From: Lingula anatina
Lineage: Eukaryota; Brachiopoda; Lingulata; Lingulida; Lingulidae
Length of the DNA: 32,262 nucleotides
Direction of reading: 5' to 3'
Assembly: GCF_001039355.2 (NCBI RefSeq)
Contig: NW_019776157.1
Span: 361,285-393,546 of the forward strand
The translations under genes and the position numbers were made by a program. Of this stretch, positions 10,630 to 20,288 are shown piece by piece. Below the pieces are notes generated by a model. The model was given only the letters and a program-made list of their open reading frames with translations, had not been told where the DNA came from and did no database searches. The first letter of the stretch is position 1. Every line of letters starts with the position of its first letter.

Positions 10630-13600
10630 ATGGCTGGCCAATTTAAGGCCATTTTGACTTGTTTGTTTACGTTGCTGGCAATCGTACACACAGGTATGTA
10701 AAATGGATCTAATATACAGTATAGGCCTACAATGTAGATGCCTCTTTTTCAGCGATAATTATATTAAGTGCCCTATGTTAGGTGAGCCGACATTAAAACT
10801 CGCATCTCTACAAATATGTGTTGATACTGCGGATGGTAGGCCTACTGTAGGTCTGCTAATATATCTAGATATTGATCCCATTGTTAAGTGTATAATAGCC
10901 GGTGTGACGGGAATGGTAGTCCGCTCCCCATTACTATGTAGGCCTACAGGTGACATTCGGCCCACATACTAACCCCAATACTAACCCTGGAACTTCCATT
11001 TCTGGAACGACCATTCCTGTCTCATCTGTCGAAAATGCACCTCGCCACCCCTCACTTAAACTGTTTTTAAGCTGTGTTATTGTGTATTCACTGTAATGTA
11101 AATAGGCCTATATACAGTACATCTACTTCCCCGCCAGTTGGAAACTGATCAGGCAAGCAACCCCTGAGTTGTTCGTAGGAGGTAGGCCCTACGTCTATAA
11201 AACATCCCCCTGGGGTTAAGAGGAAAGGACACAGGGGGAAAGTGTTTTCTGCATGTAGCTTAAATTCTAGATCTTCAGTATGAAATTACATATTGCTTCT
11301 ATACAACTACTTTAATTAAATAATGACCTTGCTAGCATTGAGAAAATAGTAGGGGCCTATACATCCTGGATTGTGCAGTGTGTTGAAGGTGACTCATATC
11401 TCATCAATTAATTAACGGAGTCGGTCACATCTGCGTTCACCTGTAGTCTGTTTGTAAAATGAATAGGTTAAAGTCATAATAACTCTTCATTTTGGCCAAA
11501 AATTGGATTTTCCTGGAGTAAACGGCAATTTTCCCGTACTTACCAATGGTCAGCGACCCCATTCCTGCATTCAAAGTTAATCCAGGGTTTTTTTCCTAAA
11601 CGTACGGTTTTTTGTTAAAATCTCTTAAGAGATTTTAACTGACGGAGCTCTCTCTGACATCGCATAGTCACTGTTGACCTACTTAAAACCGCGGGAAAAG
11701 CAGACAACAACAACACTATATAAGATTCATGAGATATATTCGTCTTTTTGTTAAAAATACATTAATATCCACAATGTGTGCCGTTCTGGGCTTTTTGTTA
11801 TCCGACGCACTGTACAAAAACTCGCAACTTACGTCTGCGTCCGCATTAATGCGTTTGGCGCCATATGTTATTTTGGTCTCGAATGAACGCGAGAATCCGC
11901 GTGACACCATTACGTCATTAGCAACGAATGCCTTGATGAAAGCTTCGAAAGCCCTATTGACAAGCACAGATTTTAGTTTTACTACAATAACGGCCGTTTT
12001 AGTGGTAAAATACAATAGAATATATTTCCATGCGTTGTTTACAATGTATTTCATGCGGAATTTTGAATCTCAAAGGAAGAGTTATTATTGCTTTAAGAAA
12101 AGTTATAAGTGAGTTATAAGCTGAGGAGTTATGCATATAATAAGTCTACTGTAGGCGTACATGTATATACAACAATGGATGAAAATTTTATCTGTGACCT
12201 AAGGCTTTTAATCTTGTAATAGCGGTAGCTTCAATCGGGCACAAAGATGGATTTTTTTAAAAATAATTTAATAAGCCACCGAATATTAGAACTCATTGTA
12301 TCTAAAAAGTATATGAAAAGGTATGTTGGCTTAGCCTCAGTAAGTTTGCTTATAGTCCTACGTATGTGGGGTCGCTGGCAAACAACAGACCTCCATGGGC
12401 TAGCAGTTATGTACAAATTGAGAACAAATTGACCAGTAACGATTTAGTTTTTGTTACTTTTAAGTAAGAAGGATAGCCTAACATGAAAGAGTCAAGGGTA
12501 TTGAAGTGAGTTTCATATGGGGTTGCTTTCTGGCTTGGTGTCCATACTTTTACTTGAAACTCGTTAAAAACATTATCTTGTACATAGAGTAGATAAAATA
12601 ATGATTTAGTGTATATGATGCATGTGTGATGATGTTTCCTTGATTAAATATAAAAGTTACATGAAAAAGTTATAAAACAGTATAACTTTGGGAGTAATAA
12701 TTTGATTAGGTTCTTTTTTTAGCTTAATGCTAATTTTAGCCCATCTTTTTAAATTTTCCAGTGAATGGGGGAGAATATTGCTGCGCATATTACACATCAT
12801 CTGACAGTTACAGAAACACGTTCTACTGTTCTGAGTACTGCTGCGGGACATCTACCAGTAAATACTGCTGTGACTCGTTCTTTCTCAGTTACTCCCCGAG
12901 TTATTCCTTTAGATCGTTATGCCCCGCCGCCACCACTCCAACCACAACAACAGGTTCGTATGCAATTATAGAGTCGATAAAATTTTTCATTTGGTCACTG
13001 TACGTGCATATACTGATGCATGTCAACCACTGGCGACGTTAATTGAAACGGTGTGGTGTGAGTTTGACCATTTGGGTTCTGACCTTGAACTTTTCCATGA
13101 GCTTTTACTTTTTATTTACAGTAGGTTCAGGAGAATATTGCTGTGCTTATTACACGTTATCTGGCAGTTACAGAAGCTCGTTCTACTGTTCCAAGTACTG
13201 CTGCGGGACATCTACCAGTAAATACTGCTGTGACTTGCTCTTTAGCAGATACTCCCCGAGTCCTTCCAGTACTTTGTTCTGCCCCGCAGCCACAAGGCCA
13301 ACCACAACCACCGGTTCGTATGTAATTAGAATTAAAATTTGTCATTTGGCCAATGTGCGTGTATATATACTGGTTCATTGTTACCTACTATAGACGTTAA
13401 TTGAAAACGGTGTGGTGGGACCATTTGAGTTCTGACCTTGACTTTTCCATGAGCTTTTTGACCTTCGTATTTACAGTCCCTACGGTAACTTCAGGAGAAT
13501 ATTGCTGCGCATATTACACGACATCTGGCAGTTACAAAAGCTCGTTCCACTGTTCCCAGTTCTGCTGCGGGACATCTACCAGTAAATACTGCTGTTACAC

Positions 13601-14851
13601 GTACTCAAGCAGATATTACAAGAGTTATCCCTCTCTTTTCTCTTGTCCCGCCGCCAGAAACGACTGGAGTAGCTGGAGCAGCTGGACTTCGACTACTACA
13701 TCAGGCATCATAAATGTGTACGTATATATATTTTTTCTTTCAAATAGTCTGGAGCTGCATGCTTTCTCTCTCTCTCTCTCTCTCTCTCTGAATGTGTGCT
13801 ATCGCCCGTCTGTTAACTTTTTATTATCGATACATATGTAGGCCTTCAAAAAGTGCTATCAAAATCAATGTTTTGCATAATCCAATGCACTCCAATATAA
13901 TATATCCGGCTGATTCAGACTGATAATTTTTTTCTAGTACCGGTGCTATAGTAGGCTCTGTAGTCGGTTTCATCGCCCTGTGTGTCATCATAGGAGTTGT
14001 CATCTGCTGCGCAACCGGATGCTGTGGGCAAAGAAGAGGAACAGGTAAGAGAGAAGAAACACTCACGTGTGGTCCTGTAGGGGAGGAGGCAGAACAGAAG
14101 AAGTATTTGGGATATTCTTAAAGTACATTATGGAGGATGACGAGACGCAGACGGTTGCTAAACGTGGTTTACATGTGGCCCTAGCAAAGGAGGTCGAATT
14201 CTAGAAACATCACTGGGCTGCAGAATTCAGCAAAACCTGAATCGAGTAGGCTGCTGTATCATGGAACGCTGAAATCAAACACTGTTTTGTCGTTTCTGTT
14301 ACAGTGTATGCTATACTGTGTAAAGAGCAACAAAGAGGAAAGAGTTGTAAACCAGACATAATTGCATCTAGAACTACTACATGCACAGTGTAGTATTGGC
14401 TGCAGTGAAACGTGAATTTCAATGTGTTTCATGCAAATTATGAGTATTTATTTTTTTATAAGCTGAAGTAGTGACAAAAAGATTAATGTGATTGCTGTTA
14501 ACTACAGTGGATGCTGTAAATTTCTTTACAGTGACCAGGCCCCCGGGTGATGGCATCGTAATGATGACCACGCCGCCGACAACGCAAGGTTACCCAGTTG
14601 GGTACGCCCCACCACCAAATATAGCGTATGGGCCAGGGATACCTCAACCGAATGCGGCTTATGGCCCAGGAACACAGCCACCGTACACAGGGTTTGGGCC
14701 AGGAATCCCACCTCCCAATAACGCATTTGGACCAGGATCGCCACCCAATGCAGAGGCAGCACCACTGGATGCCGAGAAAGGAGCCGGAAATGATGCACCC
14801 CCTCCCCCATACCCGGGCACAGACGATACTTACACCCCACTCCAACGTTAA
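10630..14851 (+). CDS. Gene B: three-module Shisa/CYYR1-like transmembrane protein with PPPPY tail
   Basis: Exons 10630-10693, 12762-12953, 13122-13313, 13477-13717, 13938-14044 and 14532-14851 (phases 1,1,1,2,1) give 371 residues. Residues 1-21 are a signal peptide (MAGQFKAILTCLFTLLAIVHT). Three cysteine modules follow (22-85, 86-149, 150-229), each with GEYCCAYYT, FxCS, (Y/F)CCGTSTSKYCC and a late Cys-Pro. Modules 1 and 2 end in PTTTTG linkers; module 3 ends in NDWSSWSSWTSTTTSG. The TM is about 232-255 (GAIVGSVVGFIALCVIIGVV), then ICCATGCCGQRRG. The cytoplasmic tail (266-371) carries imperfect AYGPG/FGPG-x-PPPN repeats and ends near DAPPPPYPGTDD. PPPPY is a WW-domain ligand type seen in CYYR1/WBP1-like tails. 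Shisa proteins normally have one such Cys domain, so three in series is unusual. The layout suggests a type I surface protein; the partner is unknown. Confidence 0.85.
10899..11021. mobile_element. MITE family copy 1 (GGTGTGAC ends), gene B intron 1
   Basis: It starts CCGGTGTGACGGGAATGG and ends with inverted CCATTCCTGTC. Other members lie at 14891-15050, 16511-16675 and 28365-28519. The copy at 28365 is at the equivalent position in gene D, so this insertion predates the block duplication. Confidence 0.7.
11022..12761 (+). other. Remainder of gene B intron 1
   Basis: The part up to about 11470 matches 28520-28950 in gene D, and 12105-12150 matches 29630-29690. Overlapping open frames of 112-127 codons at 11716-12112 on both strands show no recognisable domain. 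No module exon was found before 12762. Confidence 0.5.
11614..11639. repeat. Perfect 26-bp palindrome
   Basis: The sequence 11614-11639, centred on CTTAAG, is its own reverse complement with no spacer. It lies in gene B intron 1. Purpose unknown. Confidence 0.9.
12762..13717 (+). repeat. Array of three duplicated cysteine-module exons in gene B
   Basis: Units 12762-12953, 13122-13313 (both 192 nt, phase 1-1, freely addable or skippable) and 13477-13717 (241 nt, phase 1-2). The introns between them also match, for example GACGTTAATTGAAA followed by a TGACCTTGA-type stretch before each acceptor. The unit of duplication is therefore exon plus intron. Before module 2 the acceptor reads TTTACAGTAG, so either AG keeps the frame. 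Confidence 0.85.
13764..13789. repeat. (TC)n microsatellite
   Basis: About 13 dinucleotide units in gene B intron 4. Confidence 0.95.
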
Positions 14852-14890
14852 TTCATCTGGCGCAGGTAGACTTCATTGACTATAGTGTGC

Positions 14891-15050
14891 GGTGTGACAG
14901 GAATGGCAGTCCTTGGAATGGAAGTCTGGGGTCTCATATGATTAGTTGGCCTACAGGTTAGGGTTAGTCGAAATATTGGGGTTAGTTATTGGACTGAATG
15001 TCACCTGCACAAAGTAATGGGGAACGGGCTATGGCTCCTAGCGTCACACC
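14891..15050. mobile_element. MITE family copy 2 (GGTGTGAC ends)
   Basis: It starts GGTGTGACAGGAATGG and ends GTCACACC, about 160 bp. It contains GGTTAGGGTTAG and AATATTGGGGTTAG, shared with the 16511 copy. Non-coding. Confidence 0.8.
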
Positions 15051-15210
15051 AGTTTGTCGCTTATCGCTGAGATGCATTCATGCAGTCTCACCTTTGTGTC
15101 CTGTATGACCAAATCTCTACTTCGTTGAAGTAAATTCCTTTTAATATGTGTTTTAAATTAAATTAATGTGAAATGATATATACCTTACTCTGAATGTGTA
15201 TCCAGAGTTA

Positions 15211-15453
15211 GGGGCCATTCCCATAAACTATCGTACTAGCAGGATCGATCTATCTCCGAGGGGATTCTCGCTAAACTGCTAAACTAAAATGTGTTTTATA
15301 TACAGTCTTCTGACAGAAAACAGCCAATTAGTTAACTGGCCAGTGTTTAACTGGATTAAATAATTATTTAAAGGTCAGTTTACTAACAGGCTATTTAGGT
15401 CTGGTCAGAGTTAAACACTGGTTAGTGCTAAACGTCCTTTATAAAACTGGGCC
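15211..15453. mobile_element. MITE-like repeat with GGGCC ends; one end shared with 19307-19375
   Basis: The element starts GGGGCCATTCCCATAAAC and ends CTTTATAAAACTGGGCCC. Internal inverted copies CCAGTGTTTAAC and GTTAAACACTGG occur. The reverse complement of 15211-15280 resembles 19307-19375 (TTAAGCGAGAATC, GGAGATAG, CACGATAGC), so the two are dispersed copies of one family in opposite orientation. Confidence 0.6.
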
Positions 15454-15774
15454 CAGACTTTTATCTTTATACATGTATTTATGTATCTTTTCCTATATCT
15501 TAAACTGAGTACTAGGCCAGTTTTTAAATTAAATGGAGATATTTTTTTCGTATACTCAAAACTGCTGTGACATTTTTGAACTAAAAAATTAAATCAAGTG
15601 ATTTAAAAGGTTTTCCAGTTTATATGGTGTATATAGTTACCAAATTATGTAAGTTCTTTTTCATCATTTAAGTGACGTGGATCCCAATTACAAAAATAAC
15701 GTGTTTCATTAAACTTTTAGTTAAAATTATGAATATTTCTATGCCTTTCTTTATATTCAAGTCATATATTTTTG

Positions 15775-15817
<43 letters not shown>

Positions 15818-16510
15818 TTTTTAAACGACATCAATGTCTGGCAGATCCTCTTTTAGTTAGTTTTAGATGTAATATTTTTTGAAAATCTTTTGAATATTAA
15901 TCTTTATATTTATCTTGCGAACGGTGAAAGAGAATATGTACACCCAAAAAGTTGTAAAGTTTTAACTTCTTGCTACACCTTAACTTACAAGCAACGTATG
16001 GTTTTCATAAATAGTACATACAATTTACTTTGAACGCTTAGCTGTTATGAATAATAGTAAAATTGTTATACGGGTTACGAATAGTGGAAATTTCAACTTA
16101 TGTGAAACATGAGATAATCAAAATGAGATATTATGCAGTACCTACAAAGATAGTTATTATACAAAATTCTATGAAATGGTTTGGGTCAGGGTTTTTAGTG
16201 CATGCATATCATCGAGTGAAGTCCACATATTTCACTATTCAAGAATTGTCATGTACTGTATAAACAGGGTAAACACGTATTTTATTTAGTATTTTAAGTA
16301 CGTGGCGCGTAGTGTGATTAAGGAAGAGGTAGATTTTAAATTAAAAGAAATTAAAAGAAACAGGATTATCATGGGTATATAAGAACGAGCAAATTACATT
16401 GAATGCACATTAATTGCGAATAGTACGTGGCGCGCGGTGTGACATATCAGAATGGGTAACAATAGGGAGAAGACTGTGATATGGTAACAAAGAGGTGATG
16501 GTCTCTACTG
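15454..16510. other. AT-rich intergenic DNA, no gene seen
   Basis: No exon or domain was recognised. GTACGTGGCGCG occurs twice (part of 16299-16311 and again at 16424-16435), an unexplained short direct repeat. Confidence 0.5.
15778..15816. repeat. (GT)n microsatellite
   Basis: About 19 units of GT between gene B and gene C. Confidence 0.95.
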
Positions 16511-16675
16511 CCGTTGTGACAGGAATGGAAGTCCTAGGAATGGAAGTCCCATATGATTACTACAGGTTAGGGTTATTCTGAGAATTGGGGTTAGTATATG
16601 GAACGAACGTCACCTGTACAAAGTAATGAGGAACGAACTACGGCTTCTAGCAGAATGCCATTCCCGTCACACCGG
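16511..16675. mobile_element. MITE family copy 3 (GTGTGAC ends)
   Basis: It starts CCGTTGTGACAGGAATGG and ends CATTCCCGTCACACCGG, about 165 bp. It is closest to the copy at 14891-15050. Confidence 0.8.
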
Positions 16676-17762
16676 TTTACCCTTCCATATACATACTGTA
16701 TATACACAAACGTGTATCTAGTTTTTGTATTAACCAGAGCACTCATGTGATTTGTACTTCGAGTTATAGTGTTTTCTGGAAAGTTTCCATTGGAGACGGC
16801 AACTAAATGCATACTGGTACTAGTAAAGGTGGGCAAATGAAACCTTTTTCTGGAAATTTCGTTTCAAACAAGTGGATTCTGTGGCCATTTTGGCTGCTGA
16901 ATACAAATCTAATTATTATTATTTTTTGTTTCAGATTACATCTGATATTGGTATCAAGCGATTTTTCAAAATGGCCACCAAACTCCCCATCAAATCACAG
17001 ATTTCTCATTTAAATCTTTAAATATTAGTTCAAATATGGCTTGTTATGATCAATAAGAGCAAAATAGATAAATCACTTTTGTTTGGTCATTTCATTTTGG
17101 GTAAAAGAGGAATTTTTTGGTCATTTTGAGGTAAAACATCGCCCCTAAATCACCATTTTTGTGTACAAAAATACCAATGTTTATGCAACAGTGACTTGTA
17201 AATTGGGGAAAACAATAATACTACAAATATGGTCAATAATATTCAAGGTTCACATGATAGTGTACAGCTTTGCGTTGTAGACTAGTCATAATGATAGTTA
17301 CATACAGGAATATTTTTAGTCGTACACTCAGTAGCAGAGCATTAAGGACATTGTTACCCTTTATTATCATCCAGATACCAAAAATGATTTTTTTCCTGCA
17401 TCTAATTATTCAATAATCAATATATCTATATTTGCGCTGGTTTAAAACAATAAAATAAACTCTCGAAAATATGAAAAAAATCGGCGTAAACTTTATATAT
17501 TTTCGTTGCAATGTATAAGCATAGGCAACTCAAAGCTTTAATCGTCAATTTAACACCTTTTTTTTTAGGTGAGATAGCAATCGGTATGGGGGGGGGGGTA
17601 ACTTCATCCCTTAACAAGATTTTTTCACGAAAATTAGCATAGTGGACCGCAAGAGCATGAGCTACAATCCCGTTCCATCTTGGTTATGGATTATTGAGCT
17701 TGCAATTAATATAATAATATTTTTTTAAAGTCTAAATTCCATACAGATAGATGTCATTTATA
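16676..17762. other. Intergenic DNA, no gene seen
   Basis: AT-rich sequence with short open frames lacking recognisable motifs; a G-run lies near 17588-17598. Confidence 0.5.
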
Positions 17763-18230
17763 CCCTAGTCACACTAGAGGCGGAATGAGCTAGAATGTTG
17801 TCGGAGAAAATTCCTTGTTTACTCCTGGATATTCGAAGTGCGTTCTAAAAATTCTAAGCAAATTCCAAATGAATGGGCCCATTCTTGCGTCTTGTTTTGC
17901 TCATGCTCAAAACTTTCAAAGTGCATTCCAAGTGGATAAATAACGAATGGCATTCGAAGTGTATTCTATCTGCACTTTGAGTTATTAATACTCTTGCGGC
18001 ATTCCTAATGTGTTCCAACTACATTCGAGCTGCATTTGAGAATGAATACAGCCAAAATGTGCATGAATCATTCCATGCAGGTTCGAAGCACATTCTGAGT
18101 ATTCCAACGCTATTCTTACAAGAATTAAGGTCAATTTGAAATTTCCCACTGAATGTGGGCAAATTTGGAAAATTCTTCGTTAGGTCTCATTCTGCTTGAT
18201 TACTGCTGATTCCGAATAAGTGTGACAGGG
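17763..18230. mobile_element. MITE-like element with CCCTxGTCACACT ends
   Basis: The left end CCCTAGTCACACTAGAGGC and the inverted right end (ATTCCGAATAAGTGTGACAGGG) pair imperfectly. The interior is built of degenerate units such as CATTCGAAGTG and CATTCCAAGTGG, repeated many times. Non-coding. A second, left-truncated copy lies at 18550-19003. Confidence 0.65.
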
Positions 18231-19317
18231 GGCTTTACAGTGCCTTCTGGTCTCAGCGTATTTCTTAATGATGCTTTCATGGTGGTGGTGAGATACTCTT
18301 AAACTACGCAACTGAAACTAAATCCTATTCTAATGTCAAGAGGTTAGAGGTTGTTAGAGGTTGATGCCACCTGACAAAGTTTTACCTGTTCTGAAGAAAA
18401 GGAAAATTAGACTTGGTTCCCATATCTTATCGATCCATCTGGATCGGTCTAACTCCCGGGGGGTCTCACTAAATTGCTATCAATTAAACCGTCTTAAATG
18501 TCTGTCACGCTTACTCCTAAAGTTAATTGCAATTAAGCGAGAATCNGGGTGACTAGAGGCGGAATGAGCTAGAATGTTGTCGGAGAAAATTCCTTGTTTA
18601 CTCCTGGATATTCGAAGTGCGTTCTAAAAATTCTAAGCACATTCCAAATGAATGGGCCCATTCTTGCGTCTTGTTTTGCTCATGCTCAAAACTTTCAAAG
18701 TGCATTCCAAGTGGATAAATAACGAATGGTAGTGTATTCTATCTGCACTTTGAGTTCTAAATACTCTTGCGGCATTCCTAATGTGTTCCAACTACATTCG
18801 AGCTGCATTTGAGAATGAATACACCCAAAATGTGCATGAATCATTCCATGCAGGTTCGAAGCACATTCTGAGTATTCCAACGGTATTCTTACAAGAATTA
18901 AGGTCAATTTGAAATTTCCCACTGAATGTGGGCAAATTTGGAAAATTCTTCGTTACGGCTCATTCTGCTTGATTACTGCTGCTTCCGAATAAGTGTGACG
19001 GGGGCTTTACAGTGCCTTCTGGTCTCAGCGTATTTCTTAATGATGCTTTCATGGTGGTGGTGAGATACACTTAAACTACGCAACTGAAACTAAATCCTAT
19101 TCTAATGTCAAGAGGTTAGAGGTTGTTAGAGGTTGATGCCACCTGACAAAGTTTTACCTGTTCTGAAGAAAAGGAAAATTAGACTTGGTTCCCATATCTT
19201 ATCGATCCATCTGGATCGGTCTAACTCCCGGGGGGTCTCACTAAATTGCTATCAATTAAACCGTCTTAAATGTCTGTCACGCTTACTCCTAAAGTTAATT
19301 GCAATTAAGCGAGAATC
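17773..19317. repeat. Near-identical direct repeat of about 770 bp joined by an N
   Basis: Copy 1 (17773-18545) and copy 2 (18552-19317) are almost identical with a constant offset of about 779 bp. Copy 2 lacks a few bases near 18729. Copy 1 ends in ...GAGAATC followed directly by N at 18546, whereas copy 2 continues into unique sequence. This is the pattern expected when two overlapping contigs or alleles are placed end to end. Confidence 0.8.
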
Positions 19318-19382
19318 TCTTTGGAGATAGTTCGGTCCAAAGTTAGCACGATAGCTTCTGGGAACGGTCTCTTATATAGCCA

Positions 19383-19571
19383 AATCGAAAAAAAGTAATA
19401 AAGAACATTCACCTCGAAGACTCACCGCACAGTCAAATCGGGGCTTTAATAAATTGGTGTAAGGATAACTGTAATTTTATTATTTTCTTTCGCATTTGTT
19501 TGACTTTTATGCATGTACCGGTGGATCTACTAAAATTTAAAAAAAAGAACACAGCAAGGCTGGCTACAGTA

Positions 19572-19603
<32 letters not shown>

Positions 19604-19862
19604 TACGGGGCATTCAACAGCTCAGCACTTGGGCCATATATTACGGGTAGGCTTTCAGACAAAGATACCTAAGTTGTGTAGCCCCCCCCCCCCCCCACAC
19701 ACACACACACATGAACATATTGCTTTGAGTGATCATAAACTGCTCGTCTTTGCACGAAAAGAGTCAACATGACACGACTCGCCGCCTCCTACTGTGGTAG
19801 ACCTACCTTCCTCAGCCTAGGCCTTATTTCGGCTAGGGGGCTTCCTCTCTTCATTATCAAAG

Positions 19863-19905
<43 letters not shown>

Positions 19906-20288
19906 TTTTTTTTTTTTGTAAGTGAGGGAAAATATCTGACAGATTTCACCGAATATAGCCATTATATTTAAAACACTTTAAATGCCCTACTAGAATGCAG
20001 GTAGTAACGTTATTTCTGTTACGTATGACCTCATATAAAAATGTATATACAAATGGTCCAATGGGGGAGGATAAAAGAACAGGATGTTTTTAATACCGGG
20101 GGGCATAACAGACCTTGGGTTTTTGAAGGTCCTTTGTAAACCCCGATCTGCACACAGTCAACAGGCGGGGTCTACGTGCGCCAGCCCAACACTGGAAAGC
20201 ATCAAAAGCAAAACACTGCAGTGTTGGGTTTTAAGGAACTTTACTAGAAGACGCTTCTGGATTATTTCCTGATCTCGATATCGACAAC
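19383..20288. other. 5' flank of gene C, duplicate of 5141-5991
   Basis: The match begins near GGGGCTTTAATAAATT and continues to the gene C ATG. It contains (TAG)n at 19574-19602, a C-run and CA repeats at 19682-19711, and (TC)n plus T-run at 19869-19917; all are expanded or absent relative to the gene A flank. A TATA-like GGATAAAAGAAC lies at about 20069-20080. Transcription start unknown. Confidence 0.6.
19574..19602. repeat. (TAG)n microsatellite
   Basis: About nine to ten trinucleotide units in the gene C 5' flank, absent from the gene A flank. Confidence 0.95.

Noticed and set aside
11716-12112. Overlapping 112- and 127-codon open frames on both strands
   Set aside because: They lie in gene B intron 1, have no recognisable domain, signal or splice context, and two mutually antisense frames in one place are more likely chance or repeat remains.
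12762-13393. Reading gene B modules as separate small genes each starting at an ATG
   Set aside because: The ATGs upstream are out of place. The exons have clean AG acceptors, phase-1 borders and GT donors, and only the first exon of the locus has a signal peptide.
14498-14845. Minus-strand frames of 104-115 codons opposite the gene B tail
   Set aside because: Antisense shadows of the Pro/Gly-rich tail exon; Trp/Arg-rich translation with no motif.
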